A DNA stretch of 64,000 nucleotides from contig NW_020312788.1 of NCBI RefSeq assembly GCF_003265705.1, positions 1,259,423 to 1,323,422 on the forward strand, read 5' to 3'. Made by a program: the position numbers and the translations under genes. The first letter of the stretch is position 1, and each line of letters opens with the position of its first letter. Below, in pieces: positions 35,880 through 49,600 of the stretch. Below the pieces are notes generated by a model. The model had not been told where the DNA came from, made no database searches, and saw only the letters and a list, made by a program, of their open reading frames with translations. This DNA comes from Callorhinus ursinus (taxonomy: Eukaryota > Chordata > Mammalia > Carnivora > Otariidae).

Positions 35880-36610
35880 CTTTTTAAAAACTTTACATTT
35901 TGAACAAACTTTAGACTTGCAGAAGTTGTATGAATAGTGCAATTCCTACATATTCCTCACTGTGTGTCCTGTAATGTTAACAACTCAGATAACCATAGAA
36001 AAATTATCAAAATCAGAAATTAACATTAATTTTACACTATTAACTAAACTCCAAAAACTATTTGAATTTCACCAGCTTTCTCATTGTGTTTTTGGTGTCA
36101 AGATCTTATTGTCCAAGATCTCACATTACATTTAGTTGTTTCTCCCTTGGCCCTTCCAGTCTTGTAACAATTCTTCAGTTTTTCCTCATCTTTCACCTTG
36201 ACACTTCAAAGAGTACTGGTAAGTTATTTTGTAGGATGTCCTTTAGTTGGGTTTGTCTGAAGTTTTCACATGGTTGGAATAAACTTATGTACTTTTTGCA
36301 GTTTTATTACATATTTCTCAGTAAATCATATTAAGGGTTCATAAAGTCAATAAGCTTTATTCCTGGTGGTAGTGACTCTAATCACTTCATTAAAGTGCTA
36401 TCTACCAGGTTTCTCTACTATAAAGTTACTATCTTACCCTTTGTGGTTAATAAACATCTTGAGGGGCATACTTTGAGAGTACATATATACTCTTGCTTCT
36501 TCAATTTTTGTCCACTCATTTGGCTTTTAAAGTTTTCTTCAAGAAGATGGGCCCCTAATGATCTCCACCTCCTGATTCTTAAACACTCTTGTGTAAAGCC
36601 CTCTCACATT
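35880..36610 (-). mobile_element. Probable old L1 3' UTR
   Basis: AACAACTCAGATAACCATAG, CAAAGAGTACTGGTAAGTTA, TTGGGTTTGTCTGAAGTTTT and CTACCAGGTTTCTCTACTAT follow the order of a common reversed L1M-type 3' region, the same family as 23490-23770. Confidence 0.5.
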
Positions 36611-36629
36611 GTGATACCACACCCTACCA

Positions 36630-37300
36630 GGGTCGGTATGTGTGGTGGAAATGATCATATGCCACTTCCAAGCTCAGGTTATAAAAGACACTGGGGCTTT
36701 CATCTTGGGCATGCTTTTTTATGTTCTCAGTCTTTCCTTCTCCCTCTTTTGGGTCACTTGCTCTAGTAAAGTCAGCTGCTGTGTTTTTAGCAGCCCTGTG
36801 AAGAGTTCCACATGGCAAGAAGCCGAAGTCTCGGGGCACCTGGGTGGCTCAGTTGGTTAAGCGACTGCCTTTGGCTCAGGTCATGATCCTGGAGTCCCAG
36901 GATCGTGTCCCACATCGGGCTCCCTGCTCAGCAGGGAGTCTGCTTCTCCCTCTGGCCCTCTTCCCTCTTGTGCTCTCTCTCATTCTCTCTCTCTCAAATA
37001 AATAAATAAAATCTTTAAAAAAAAAAAAAAGAAAAGAAAAAGAAAGAAACCGAAGTCTCTAGTCAATAGCCACAGGTGTGAGTTTGGAAGCAGACCCACC
37101 AAGCCCCAGTCAAGCCTTGGATGACTGCTGCCCTGGCTGATACCTTAACTGCAGTCTTGTAAGGGACTCTGAGGCAGAACCACCCAGCTGAACAACTCTT
37201 GGATTCCTAAACCACAGAAACTGTGAAGCAATGAATATTGTTTTACTGCATTAATTTTAGGTAATTTGTTACACAGCAATCGATAACTAATGTAGTATGA
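36630..37300 (+). mobile_element. MaLR-type LTR, split by a Can-SINE
   Basis: The end GTAATTTGTTACACAGCAAT CGATAACTAATG near 37262-37292 is the typical MLT1 3' end. ACAACTCTTGGATTCC lies upstream. Confidence 0.65.
36833..37045 (+). mobile_element. Can-SINE
   Basis: Head GGGGCACCTGGGTGGCTCAG, CT-rich tract and a GA-interrupted A-tail. Target repeat GAARCCGAAGTCTC at 36819-36832 and 37046-37059. Confidence 0.97.
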
Positions 37301-37469
37301 ATCACTTAATCTGACATTAATAGAAGCCAGAAGTGTCTATGTTCATTTAGTCATATTAGCTATTGTCTCTATCGCACAGATGAGAAACCAAAGTGTGGCA
37401 GGCTTTGAATTTGCTATCTAGAAGTCACTAGCAATCCCTTTTATCTGCCCTGTATTCCTTTAGTGTAGA

Positions 37470-37850
37470 GGCTCAAAAGCTAAAACACTTACCGTCCCAG
37501 ATTTCTTTGCATTTAATAGTTGCCATCTCACAGTACTGACTAATGAGATGTATGTAAAAAGTGCAATGGGAGAAGCCTTCTCTTGCTGAACAATGGACAA
37601 CACCTTAGGAAGAAGGCTTTGGCCTCTTTTCCTGCCTGGAAAACAAGGTTAGCAGCCATCTTGCTTTTCATCCTCAGAGCAACCTGGAGATTAACAGCTG
37701 TCTTGTGGCCATGAGGGTGAAAACTATAACCTAACAATGTAGAAAAGGGAAACAGTAGCGGTCTAGATCCATGATGATTTCCTTGAAACTAATAAACCCC
37801 TTATTTCTTCAAGCCATTGCTTAGTAAGGTGTTTTGTTTGAAACAGGGCA
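37470..37850. mobile_element. Possible old LTR or DNA element
   Basis: CTCTTTTCCTGCCTGGAAAAC and CTTGTGGCCATGAGGGTG are phrases from a common mammalian interspersed repeat, probably a MaLR-type LTR. I cannot name it with certainty. Confidence 0.35.
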
Positions 37851-37859
37851 CATTCCTAA

Positions 37860-37950
37860 TATACTGAGATGAAGTGAGGTCATTCAAACCCAGGTCTGCT
37901 GGCTTCAAGCCCTAGACTCCCGATGGTAAAACAACACACCATCTGAGTAA
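37860..37950 (-). mobile_element. MIR SINE fragment
   Basis: TCATTCAAACCCAGGTCTGC followed by GGCTTCAAGCCCTAGACTCC, the reversed MIR head. Confidence 0.5.
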
Positions 37951-38134
37951 TAGCAAAAACTACTTGAAAGGAGGTAGTTTGATGCAAACACGACCAGGTG
38001 TCCTGCAGATGGGGATATGACCGGCCCGTGCTCAGGAGAGTCAGAAATTGGGTTCCACTCCTCCACTTCATTGTCAACTTCCTACTTTCTCACCTCCAGA
38101 AGCTATACTTTGGCTTCTACCTCTACCACCTCAC

Positions 38135-38325
38135 CAAAACTAAGCTTGGCAAACTATGGCCCACAGCCTGTTTTTATAAGTAGTTTTACTGGAACACAGC
38201 CTTGTCAATTCACTTATGCAGATCAACGGATGCTGTTTGCACCGCAATGGCAGAATTGAATAATTGTGACAGAAACCAACTGGCCCTTTATAGAAAATGC
38301 TTGCTGACCTCTGCTCTAAATTAAG
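38135..38325 (+). mobile_element. hAT-type DNA transposon fragment
   Basis: CTTGGCAAACTATGGCCCAC, TACTGGAACACAGCCTTGTC, AATGGCAGAATTGAATAATT, TGCTTGCTGACCTCTG. This is a well-known nonautonomous hAT-Charlie-like repeat; subfamily not assigned. Confidence 0.65.
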
Positions 38326-38334
38326 GCCATAGTG

Positions 38335-38905
38335 TTTTTTAATCTTACAATCTGCCCTAATCTCTTACAATGACTTCCTTAGGATTCCCTTTAGGATAAA
38401 GACCAAAATCCATAACATGGCTCAAGAGGCCATAATCAGATTCCTGACCACCTTTCCTGCATCATCTCGTTACATACTCCACTACCTTCTGTTTTCAATG
38501 CTTCAGCTGTACTTCATTTCTTCCAGTTTGTTGAATGTCCCCTGCCCATGCTAATTTCAGAGCCTATGTGCTATATATAATTTCAGGGCCTTTAGAATGC
38601 CCTCCCTCTATTTCTTCCTTCACTTAGCTCACATCTACCCTTTTCTCAGGTCTCAACTTAAACATCACTTCCTCCATGTAGGCTTCTGTGAACTCCCCAA
38701 AATACGTGAGTCCCCTGGTTCCCACAACCCTCTAACTTGCTGATAACATCTATTTACTTGTAATTATATATTTAGTGTTGTTTTCCACAAGATGGTAAGC
38801 GACTACTAACCCTATTTGCCTTGTTCAATGTGATAGCCCTGACATTTAGCTTAGTGTCTAGAATATAGTAGGCACTTAATACTCCTTGCTCTCCCTTACC
38901 CTACT
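38335..38905 (+). mobile_element. L2 LINE 3' end
   Basis: AGGATAAAGACCAAAATCCA, CTCAGGTCTCAACTTAAACA and TAGAATATAGTAGGCACTTA are in the L2 order. Confidence 0.8.
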
Positions 38906-39029
38906 GATTTCCGACAAGTCTCTTTTGATACTGTCCACTACTTCTATCTCTACTACGATTCACCTAGCTGAGCCAACCATCGTGTCTTGGCTCTTTCAGT
39001 AGGTATCGAACAGTTCTTCCCACTCTGGA

Positions 39030-39615
39030 TTTTTCTCCACAGTGCAGCCAAATTGATTTTTCTAAGATGCAAATCTAATTATGTCACTCTCCTGTCTACA
39101 GCCCTAAAATGGCTTCCCATGCTCTCTGAACAAAGTCTAAAACCCTTAAAAGGCTTATAAAATCCCTTTGTAATTTAATTTTTATCTTTCTCTCAAAAGC
39201 ACCTGTTAGAGTCATAATGATTCCCTTTCAGATCTGTAACTACAAGTCCTCTTTCAACCTCGGGTCTTTGCCAATGGTATTCACTATACTTGCCTGAGCC
39301 ACTACTCCCCACACCTCCACTTTCACCCAGGTATGTCCTACACAGTATTTGGGAATCACACAGACATCTCTATCCCCTGGAAGCCTCATCATACTTCCCA
39401 AGTCTCGTTTAGAGGTTCCTTCAATAGTACCTTATATTCCATTCTCCTCCTAGCCAGCCCCCCGGCCCCTTAACAGAAAACCATTTGTAGCATTAATCAC
39501 ACAGAAAGCTATATGAGAGAAGGACTACCTGGCTTTTTTTCCATTGTACTTCCAGTATTCATCACTGCTTGGTGCATAAGAGGAGCTCAATAAATATTTA
39601 CTAAATGAATTCAAA
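39030..39615 (+). mobile_element. L2 LINE 3' end, second copy
   Basis: ATGTCACTCTCCTGTCTACA, GGCTTCCCATGCTCTC, AGCTCAATAAATATTTACTA. Same orientation as the L2 just upstream, so either two insertions or an old duplication. Confidence 0.8.
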
Positions 39616-41279
39616 TGATTCAATAGAAAAGCAGTTTGTCCTAATTCCAAATGAAAACTTTGAAAACTTGCATTACATCTGCTCATTAAGTTTCATCATG
39701 AATTCCAATCCTATAGCCCACAATTTACCCAGCATGGACCCCACACTCATTTCAACCAGTACTAATTCTCTTACCACCTGATATTGCACCTGTCTCTTAA
39801 GTCCCCAAATTATGAATTAATATAGCAGTCTAATTTCTACCCTTTGGGTTCTGGACTGCTGATCTTAGGGGCTCTATAAAGTACCAGAACCTTTCTAATT
39901 GGCTCCATTGAAAATGTTATGGCTTCTAACCCCATTGCGCTCTCACTATGACTTCTGTGGTGCTTCTCCTTATTTCTAGCCTAGTCTCTCCTCTAAACCC
40001 TACCACTTAACTCAAAACTCCCAGATATACTAGGCCTGCTCACCCTCCACCAGTGATCCTGCTCCTCTGTCACCAACCTTAGAGGAAATCAGATATGAAT
40101 CCTCTTTGTTTGCTCTAGACTCTTTCCTTTCTCTTGCCCCTCTTCCTTCACCCAAGCTGAAGCCTTTATCTGTGCTCTTGACCCTACTTCTCTGGCTTGC
40201 TCTTGGGCTCTGCCATATTAATGTTGTTATTGCCACGTCTTACATTGCAGCTCTACGTAAGGGCCCATCACGCCTTTTCACTGTGTTTTATCAGCTGCAG
40301 TCATATTCACTCCAGTGCTACTTGATTACGGCACCCTAGGATGGTGATAGCACTTCCATATTTGATGTGCTTCATTAGCAAGGGAGCTTGAAGTGTCACA
40401 AATCAAGAAATGATCATATTGCCCTCCTTCTGCCCACTCCAGCCAGATCATAAAGGAAAAGAACTATGTGCTGTGAATGGGACTGAGACAGTCCCAAGTC
40501 TCCTGTCCTCCCACCAACCATCACATGTCAGGCATATCCCCCAGTAAATGTATCTTGTCTTGGTAATTTGATTAAAATCACGGTTAAAATCATGTTGTGC
40601 TTTGTTTTTGTTGTTCAACAGGACCACAAAAATAAGCCAACAACAGGAACTTGAGAGTCAACAATTACAATCCTGGAGATGGTACAGACTCTTGGTTCAT
40701 ATATTCTCTCTCACTGTTGTCACCTCCAAGCCCTCAGTGCTTTCAATCAGCATCTTTTCTAAGTCACAGAAATCAATAAATACCAAAATATATAAAATAG
40801 AAAAAAAAGGTTTGTGAACACAAATGGATTCTTGACTGATAACTGCCTGATGAGCTTCAGGATGGAGGGGTAGGGGCAAAAACTGTCAATTCCAAGAAAA
40901 CCACAGTCCATTCAAAATAAACATTATCATAAAGCTCTTTAGATTTCTGAAGTCCAGATGGAATTTTCAGAAAGCGGCAAGGACCACAGCAGTGTTCCTC
41001 AGATCTGCAGACCCATTTCCTTCTCCCCAACTTCCAAAACCATACATACTTAGCAAAAAGCTTTGCATTCGTTTTAAGACAAGGACAGAAGAAACAGGAA
41101 CTACCTCTGTAAATAAAAGGCATAAGGAAGAGCAAATCCTTTATATTTAACTCCACCTTAGAGCAACTATTAGTTACGTTATGCTTTGATCTTTTCTGCT
41201 ATGCTCACTTATATAATTGTCAATACCTTAAAAAAAAGAGAAAAACATGTAAGAATTAAACATTGTAAGGACCTTTCAC
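39616..41279. other. Intergenic sequence downstream of UBR3
   Basis: No repeat or gene recognised. The minus-strand frames at 40697-40879 and 40857-41156 have no known match. Part of it could still be 3' UTR if a more distal poly-A site is used. Confidence 0.4.
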
Positions 41280-43546
41280 AAACCAAATGACAGTAGGTTT
41301 TTATTAACATATCTTACAATGTTGATTATTCCTAGTTTTGTAATCTCTGCTTAATTATAAAGATTGATTTAGCCTCTACAGTAATGTACTGTATTTAAAT
41401 GATCATTCATACAAGATATCACACCAGTACATTTTTTTTGAATAATATACACACATCACTCTAGCTTGGACCGGTTATTTTTAAAAGTGGGTTTATAAAT
41501 GGGACTTATAAAAGTTATGGGGAAAAAATTAAAGTTCTAGTTTAGCAGCATGCATGTATGTAATTCAAGTACAATTTTCAACCAAGTGCTTTTTAAAAAT
41601 TTACTGGTGACTAATTCACCAATATCAAAATAAACACTATCAAATACCCAAATTTTAATGTTAAGGCTAATATTTTCACTTCACATCCATATGCACAATC
41701 ATAAAACATTCCATTTTAAATATGTAGTAATCAAAATCTGAATACATTATACCATGTATATATAGCATCAGAGTTTCAAACTGTAGAATTATTCAAGTTC
41801 ATGAATCCTGTAACAGTATTTACTAGAGATTTAAATTAGCATTTTGCTCTTCAACCACACTTACAAATGGTCTGGTATTCAGAATGACCAATGCAAAAAA
41901 TATGACAGGCTGAACTTATGATACAGTATTTAAAAAAGTAGCAATGTGTTGGAAAGGACAACTATTTAGTTAAACAGAATCAGTCTCATCTTTCAGAAAG
42001 TTATCTTAATATTTTGGAAATGTATATAAAAATAGCAAGCTATTTCCATTTATTTTATTGTAGAGTTATAGGTGATTTTTTGACATTTTGAACACATTTG
42101 AATATGTACTGTTCTGCTCTATTTTAATGCAAGGCCATCATTTAATGTCCATTTTCACATTCTGTAATGTCATGTCATTCAATAATTTTTAGAACAGATC
42201 TGACTTTATTTTTGAATTTTATCATTAGATGTTTTTGAGTTTATTTTCACATGTAAAAATGTAATTTTATATAACAAGCCATGGAAGTCCAAAGTACCAG
42301 GAATTGCTTGATAACACTATATATTAAATAATCATCAAATTACTAAATCATTTGGAAGAAAAATCTTGTTAGCAATATATAACATGCTTTTCTGTAATCT
42401 TCCTTCTCTATTTATAGAGTGGGTTTTAGCTCAATCATTCCCATTCTTAGTGATTAAAAAAACCCAACAAACATAAATTGCTTTTCGCAGCAGCTTCTAA
42501 GAAGAATACAGATGCACGGCTCATTCATGAGGGGCATCACCACTGAGCCTCTTTTTTCCTTTTAGGAAACTAAGCAGAAATAGCAGTGATTACGCTGCAC
42601 AAATACAATACAGATGAACCTCTCAAGCTGACAGGAAAGTTCCAAAACTAAGCTTCATTTGTGGGTAAGTCTGAGCATTTCCAATTCAGTCATTTAAACA
42701 AAAACTTGGTTGGTAATAAAAGGTGGGCATGCATAAAATCAAAATCTGCCATGTGTATGCTCTTAAAACTTCTGATTTTATAGTAAAATCTATTTGTTAA
42801 TACCTCAAGTAATTCATCCAACCAAAATGGCAAATTTTGATTTTTAAGGACTCCCTTCCCCAACCACACATGTCCCCCAAAATGTACTGTATTATATTAA
42901 CAGCAGCTATCTACTTATTTTACAACTATTTCAATTATTTACCTGGGGAGAATATTTATGAAATTCCTGAGAATGAATTAAGTTTTCAGCAAAGCCTTAA
43001 ACTTTTAACAGATTCCTCACAATAAGAAAAAATTTTAAAGTCCTACTATTAGACCAACTTTTACTATACAGTATTTCACATAAATCATGTCTTACATTTT
43101 TTTTCTAATTACATACAGCAAAAATCTCAAATCAACACAAGAATGGTAGAGGGAAAGGATGCATTGTGTTTAGCAGATGCAAATTAAAACACACAGATAT
43201 AAAGAAGCAGTAAAACTTTAAATAAATCACACCCACTCTAAGTATCAATGAATAGCTGATATGCATTGCTGGGAGAATCATTTTTAAACAAGTTGTGCTT
43301 ATTAATTGTGGACTTAAAAAAAAAAAAAAGGACCACTAAAGAATGATTTAACTTGTTATTTGTTATGTTCTCCAGATACTTAAAAAAAATATTATACCAT
43401 TAATGTGATTACCAAGCACCTAATTTTGGAAAGGCTTTATATGTTTTCTTTTTCTCCCTCAGCAAAAGCGTTAATCCCCCAAATTAAGGTAAAGCTTATT
43501 GTTGATAAATTCTTAATGAAAATGATATAATGCAATGCTGAGGTGG
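41280..43546 (-). other. UBR3: UBR3 3' untranslated region (probable extent)
   Basis: About 2.27 kb directly after the UBR3 stop is AT-rich and free of any Can-SINE, L1 or MIR that I can recognise, unlike the flanks. That fits a constrained 3' UTR. The end is inferred from an AATAAA on the minus strand at 41300-41305 followed by T- and GT-rich sequence. Other AATAAA motifs (42205-42210, 42240-42245, and near 42050) could give shorter isoforms. The true end needs transcript data. Confidence 0.5.
41300..41305 (-). promoter_or_regulatory. Candidate UBR3 polyadenylation signal
   Basis: AATAAA on the minus strand (TTTATT on plus), with a GT/T-rich stretch and a run of eight T about 65 bases downstream. 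It is the most distal canonical signal before recognisable intergenic sequence. Usage is inferred. Confidence 0.4.
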
Positions 43547-43664
43547 TCACAGCCCATTGTAATGTGGACCCCATCTTTTATTGATGTGATCAAAAGTATG
43601 AGAAATCCACTGTTGCTCAAGAACTTTGTATCTTTCCTTACAAATGTAGAGAGGTTTGCCTCGC
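43547..43664 (-). CDS. UBR3: UBR3 last coding exon and stop
   Basis: It contributes 115 coding bases plus TGA. It encodes [18 protein letters not shown], then [20 protein letters not shown] and stop. The acceptor TTTATTCTAG lies at 43665-43674. The basic and aromatic end is the known C-terminus of UBR3. The exon continues into the 3' UTR. Confidence 0.96.
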
Positions 43665-46600
43665 CTAGAATAAAAAGGAAAAAAAGGTATTAAAAGTTAT
43701 ACAATACAGTGAAGATTTCACACACATTTTTAAAAAATAGATTCTTTATGGCTAAAATCTCACATAGTAGTTGGGTTTATTTCATATTTCCTTAGCATGT
43801 GGATGTGGAAAGTATCTCAAAAACTAGAAACAGCTCTAACTTAATGACTATCAGAATTTCTTAATATAAAAAAATTATTATTACAATTGCAAAGCCAGGA
43901 ATGGCGCATTGTTCTTACTGATGAAACTTCAATAAAACATTCAAATATATCCATGCATATCTAACCTAAGATCCCGATCTTCTTCTCCATGAGCATCCAA
44001 ATACACAGAACCCCAGAGGCAGAAGCGGTGGCCTCGAATGATGATAATCACCGATGCATTGATCAAAAGGAAAATCCCTGTTCCAGCACCACAGTTCTGA
44101 GAATGCTAAATAATTAAAAATATATCAATGATCTTCATAATCAAATGGACTTTATAAGAAAATCAAGAATGCCTTAGTTAAATGTCTTCTAAATACTACC
44201 AAAATATTTCTTAAATTTTTAATAAGATTTCATCTGAGTTAAACTTACAACTTCATTCTTAAACATTTGATTAATACATTAGGAGGAATTTGGGTAAGGG
44301 TTATCTAGGAAAGCAATTTACAGCCAACATAAACCTAATTCAGAGGCAGGCATACACAACAGCAGGTCTGACCACTGTTTCAGTGCCCACCATGTAAGAG
44401 CCCCTGCCATTAAAGGGCAATGGGAGCAGGGGGAGGAACTGGAATTGAGCTCACTTAAATAAAGCTGCAGATGTTTGGGGTTTTTAAACCCTTCTACTAA
44501 CAAAAGAACAAGATGAAATCCTTGTGCACTGTGTATTTAATTCAAAGAAGAGTTAATATGAAGAGCTGGCTTAACCACATATACCACATTTCCATGTGAT
44601 AGTAGATTCGAGTTTTCATAAATTTTATAATTATTTACTATTTCTTACCAATACACATTCACAGTAACTTTGTTGCTTGCAGCAAAGTCCTTTCAGGCAT
44701 ACAAAAGTACCACAAACAAGGCAAACAGCAGGATCCTTAGGAACCTTAGTGCAGACACTACAGGTTTTTCTGTGGTAGTACTGAAAAATGGTGTTATAAT
44801 TCTCAGGCAACTGGAGCAGGTGTGGTAATTTCCATCTTGACTCTTGGATAAGCAAGGCCTAAAATATTACCCAAAAATATTCATTAGTCCTATGTATTTA
44901 AGTCACTAACACAAAATGCCTATATTTTAAAGGCCTTTTTTTTTCTTTAAAGAAAAAAGCATGTCTCTAAGTATGTGGCTTATTTTCTTTATTAAAACTC
45001 TTCTCATTTACATTTTACAAATGACTAAAATAGTACTTCAACAATTACCAATCTCAATTTTCATGTAGTTTCCAATTATAATATGATGTCAGCTTTTAGA
45101 TTAAGCACCCTAAAACAGTTAAACTTGTCATTAATTTAAAAGAAAAATATTAAACATAACTAAGAATGCATGGAAAATATATCTAGATGTACTTGTTTTT
45201 AAATATGCTTAATGCAAAATTTTAAACAGTTAAACTTTTTAAAAATCAAGTTTTGATTTTTCTCAGATAAACAATTTATTGGCTTTTCTTAAGGTAAGGT
45301 TATAGTTATAACTCATTATTTCTACATCAACATTTTATAATTTAGAATCTCCTTCTTAGAAGATGTAAAAACTTTCTCATACCACAAGCATTTAAGACCT
45401 TTTGTATCCATAAGTGCTAGGGGTACAACTCGTCATAAATTTTCTGCTACAAGTATGAAAAAAGTGCCAAATTAGTTAAGTTTCTCTGCAGAGTATACTT
45501 AATTCATTATCTGCAGTTGTACAAAAATACGGGTAATAGCAGGAATTTTTTTCTAGATACCTCTCCATTAACACTTAGAATAGATAAAATGTAGTATGAA
45601 TCTACTATCTCAAGAAACTGTATAGATGGCAGGCAATTCATATGGTGATCATTTCACATTACCTACAACCATAATCTATCTAAATTGATGCAGTACTTAA
45701 GTAGTCAGCCTGGCATTTATCAATAAGTTCACAGATAAAGTGGCCACAGAAGCAAGGATAAGGACAGTATATGGGCTTACAACATGCTATTTGCCTGCAT
45801 TCAGTGCCCAAACTCAGACTGCAAAGGTTGCATATTCTGTAATGGGTTGATTATATTGCACTCTTCCATCAGTGGAAGAAATAGCAATTTGTCCTCACTG
45901 AACTTGATACCTATCTAGATGAGATTGTAAATTACCCAGTAGCTCACACCACATGATCTTAAAGAATTTTCTTCATAAAGAGAGATGTAAGGCAATAGGT
46001 GGATGTCTATGGAATTAACTGATCCTAACATATATTCAGACATCTGACAAAACCACTGATCTTTTAAATGATGAATCACTTTGCTGATAAATTTTTATAT
46101 GGTACCAGCTGGGAGAAAATAACTATAAAATGAGGTATATGCTCCCACAGAATGAAGTACATGCTCTAAACCAGCAACCAGTATATTGTGGGTGATCATT
46201 TTCTCACAGATGAAATGCATCAGTTTGGAAACCAGGGAGTGCAAAGTGATTTTGGTATGTTTCATGATTATACCCAAGAATAAGTTTTTTTTATTTCTGT
46301 TTCCTGCTATTCTAATTCTTCTGTGGTTTTAGGACCATCCTAAGGAAGTTGTGTACTATACTCCATCAGAGGATATAATAATAGTTCCACTGAATTAGAA
46401 ACTAAATGTCATCTGGCCATTTTAGGTTCCCCACGTCAGTAGGAGAAGAAAGTAACGGCTTATAGCATTGCCTGGAGGGACTGACCCTGACCATCAAGAA
46501 GAATAGAAATATTGCTATACAATAAGCAGCAGAATGTTTTGAACTTAGAGACTCCCCAGCCCCACTGCTCACAATGTCCCAAGCTTGAAAGGTAAACTAT

Positions 46601-49600
46601 TATGGCCTTAATATAAGCAAGACACAACCAATCACCAGAAGCTCAGACCTCTCAGAATAAAGTTTGGTTCACATCCTTGGTCAAATAAATACAACCTGTT
46701 GAGGTTCTGGCCAAAGAAGTTGCAAGAAGAAAGTCATATATTCGACTATATATTAGCTACAGCTTTATGACTACTTGCAAATGCTCTTGCTTATGGTGGC
46801 ATATCTTCTTGCAATATTTTCCATTCTCTTTTTCTTTCACTCAACTATGGAATTCAGGGTGAGGAGATGCTAATTAAAATTTTCCAGGCCACCAGGGTAT
46901 AAGTACAACAAATCACAGAAGGAATGGACATCTCTCAGAGCCTCTGATTTCAGAGAGGTCTGATGATGTAACTATTGGATATGACTTCAGGTTGCATATT
47001 TGGGAAAGTGGTGGATGCATTTGTGATTATAAATGAAATGGTTACATCATTATGAACAGGGGAAGAAGTGAAACTCTGTGAATGAGAATAAGGATGTCTA
47101 TGTGGCAACAGGTAAGATATGAAGACAGTGGGCCACCAGTGTTTGTTATATATGTTTTTCCATTTGTCTATCAACCTTACCTGCCTTCTTATATTATTAA
47201 CAGTATTATGAATAATTTTGGAAAATAACCTCTTTTCTTGTTCCACAGAGGTCTGATAGTTGCCTATCACAAGATCCTGCCCCATCACAGGGGTGTACAT
47301 AGGATACAAATTAGGCCAATCAGATCCTTTCTCCCAGGAATCTGAAGCTTGACCACCACATAGAAGGAAGGAAAGTGGTTCAGGTGGGGTTATCTAGTGG
47401 TAGCACTTCAGAGAAAACACACCAAAACTGTCTGTTGCAATCAAACTGTCTGTGACCAAAGAATCTTAGCTGATACAAAAAATTAGAAGCAGTAATTCAG
47501 ACTATCTTTCAAGGGTAGTTTTGTTGGACTATTCAGCTCCAGTCACTGTTTATATCTTGTTCAAATTTAAAATTCCAGGTAAAGAAAATCTGCTTGACCT
47601 GGGTCAGAGTGAGGACTAGAGATAGAACAGAGTGGAACAGGGACAAGAGTAGGGATGCAGGTCAGATGGGAGTGCATTCAAATAACTAGTAAAAATTCTG
47701 CATAAGTAGAAACAAAGACATAAATGTCACTGTTCTGGCTCTAAAACAAATCATTATCACTCAATTTTACAAAAAGATTTTTTTTAAATGACAAATTCTT
47801 ATTTTCCATCAATATCCATACCAATAATCATACATCTAACATGTAAGCTTGCTATTATACTATCAAATGAGTTTATTTTTATCTATTGTTTAACCCATGA
47901 TCCTAAGAAGACAAAAAATTTTAAGTACACTCATCACCTTCTCCTGTCCTGGTTCTACAATTATATCCATCTCTTACCCCTAGTTTTTCATTATAGGTTT
48001 TTAGACATCAATATATAATTTCAGATTCTAGCTATAATCTGAAAATAAAGAAATTACTAGATAGGAAAAATATTTTTATATATAATATAAAAGGTTCAAT
48101 TAATGTCCTGAAATTGTCTTTCCTTTAAAAAAGGGAAGGTATAAAATATTATCTCCTTAAGGATTTCAATAAAAAACAGAAATGAACAAAAGCAGAGACA
48201 TTTATTATTTATGCTTACCTTGCCTTTATTATTCACTCAAAGTCTAGTCTAGTCTGACACCTCTATCTAAAACACTGAGCCTGGGTGGCTCAGTCGGTTA
48301 AGCATCTGCCTTGGGCTCAGGTCATGATCTCAGGGTTCTGGGTTCCCTGCTTAGCGGGGAGTCTGTTTTCCAGCTCCCTCTGCCCCTTCCCCTGCTCATG
48401 CTAGCTCTCTCTGTCTCTCTCTCTCAAATAAATAAAATCTTTTGAAAATAAAACAAAACACTAATTTTTTCTTGTCTCCTGATGTTAAAATTAAAATTCT
48501 CATTTTCCCTGAAACATGGCTCTTCTTTCACCAGTCCCCAGTTAACTGTTCCACAAATATTTATTAGGTGACTAGTCTATATCAGGTACTTTCTAGGAAC
48601 TAGGAATTCAAAGATAAATAAGGAACAATTTTTGCCTTTGGAGCCCCCATTCAGACATATTAAACAAACAAAAGTGATAAATACNNNNNNNNNNNNNNNN
48701 NNNNNNNNNNNNNNNNNNNNNNNNNNNNNNNNNNNNNNNNNNNNNNNNNNNNNNNNNNNNNNNNNNNNNNNNNNNNNNNNNNNNATGAATCATGGAACAC
48801 TACATCAAAAACTAATGATGTAATGTATGGTGATTAACATAACAATAAAAATTTTAAAGAAAAAAATTTTAAAAAAAAGAAGGATTATCAGACAAAGCTT
48901 TATAGAAGAGGTACATTTATCTTAGCAAAGCCTTGATGAGTGATTAATTCGAGAGGAGAATGGTAGGAAAATTGCTTTAGATAAAATTAACAGCAATTAG
49001 CAATAACACAGATGTTTAAAAACATACAGTGCACTTAACAACCATTCTTCTGTGGTCTGAGCAAGGTGGTAGCAAGGGAGTGGTTTGGATGAAGTCAGAA
49101 AGACAAGCAAGATGGTGAAAACCCCTGAATGCCATGCAGAGACTTCCTATCTTCCTCCATAGCCAATGGGGAACCATCAATGGTGTTTTAAGCAGGATCA
49201 GATTTCCATCAGAACTATGTCTACTAGTTACTATTCTTTTAATGCTTTGTGTTCAGATCTTAAAGTCAAATACATCTGGTCATCAAGTCCTATATATTTT
49301 TCTCATATGTCCCTTGCAATGCTTATATTCTGTCTAATTTCTACTATCAGAATAATAGAACAGATTTTCTCCACCACCTAATCTCTGGCTTCCCTCTCTC
49401 CTTACTTCAATTTACCTACGAAAAAGCTACCCAAATTACCTCCCTAAAACACTACTTTCATCATATTATTCTATTTCTCAAAAACTGTAGTTCCACCTTT
49501 AGAGGAAAGTCTGAGCATCAAACCATGGCATTCACAGCCACCTCCCACTGCCCCCACTTGACCTTTCCAGGTCACTTACCTTCAACACAAAACCTATCAC

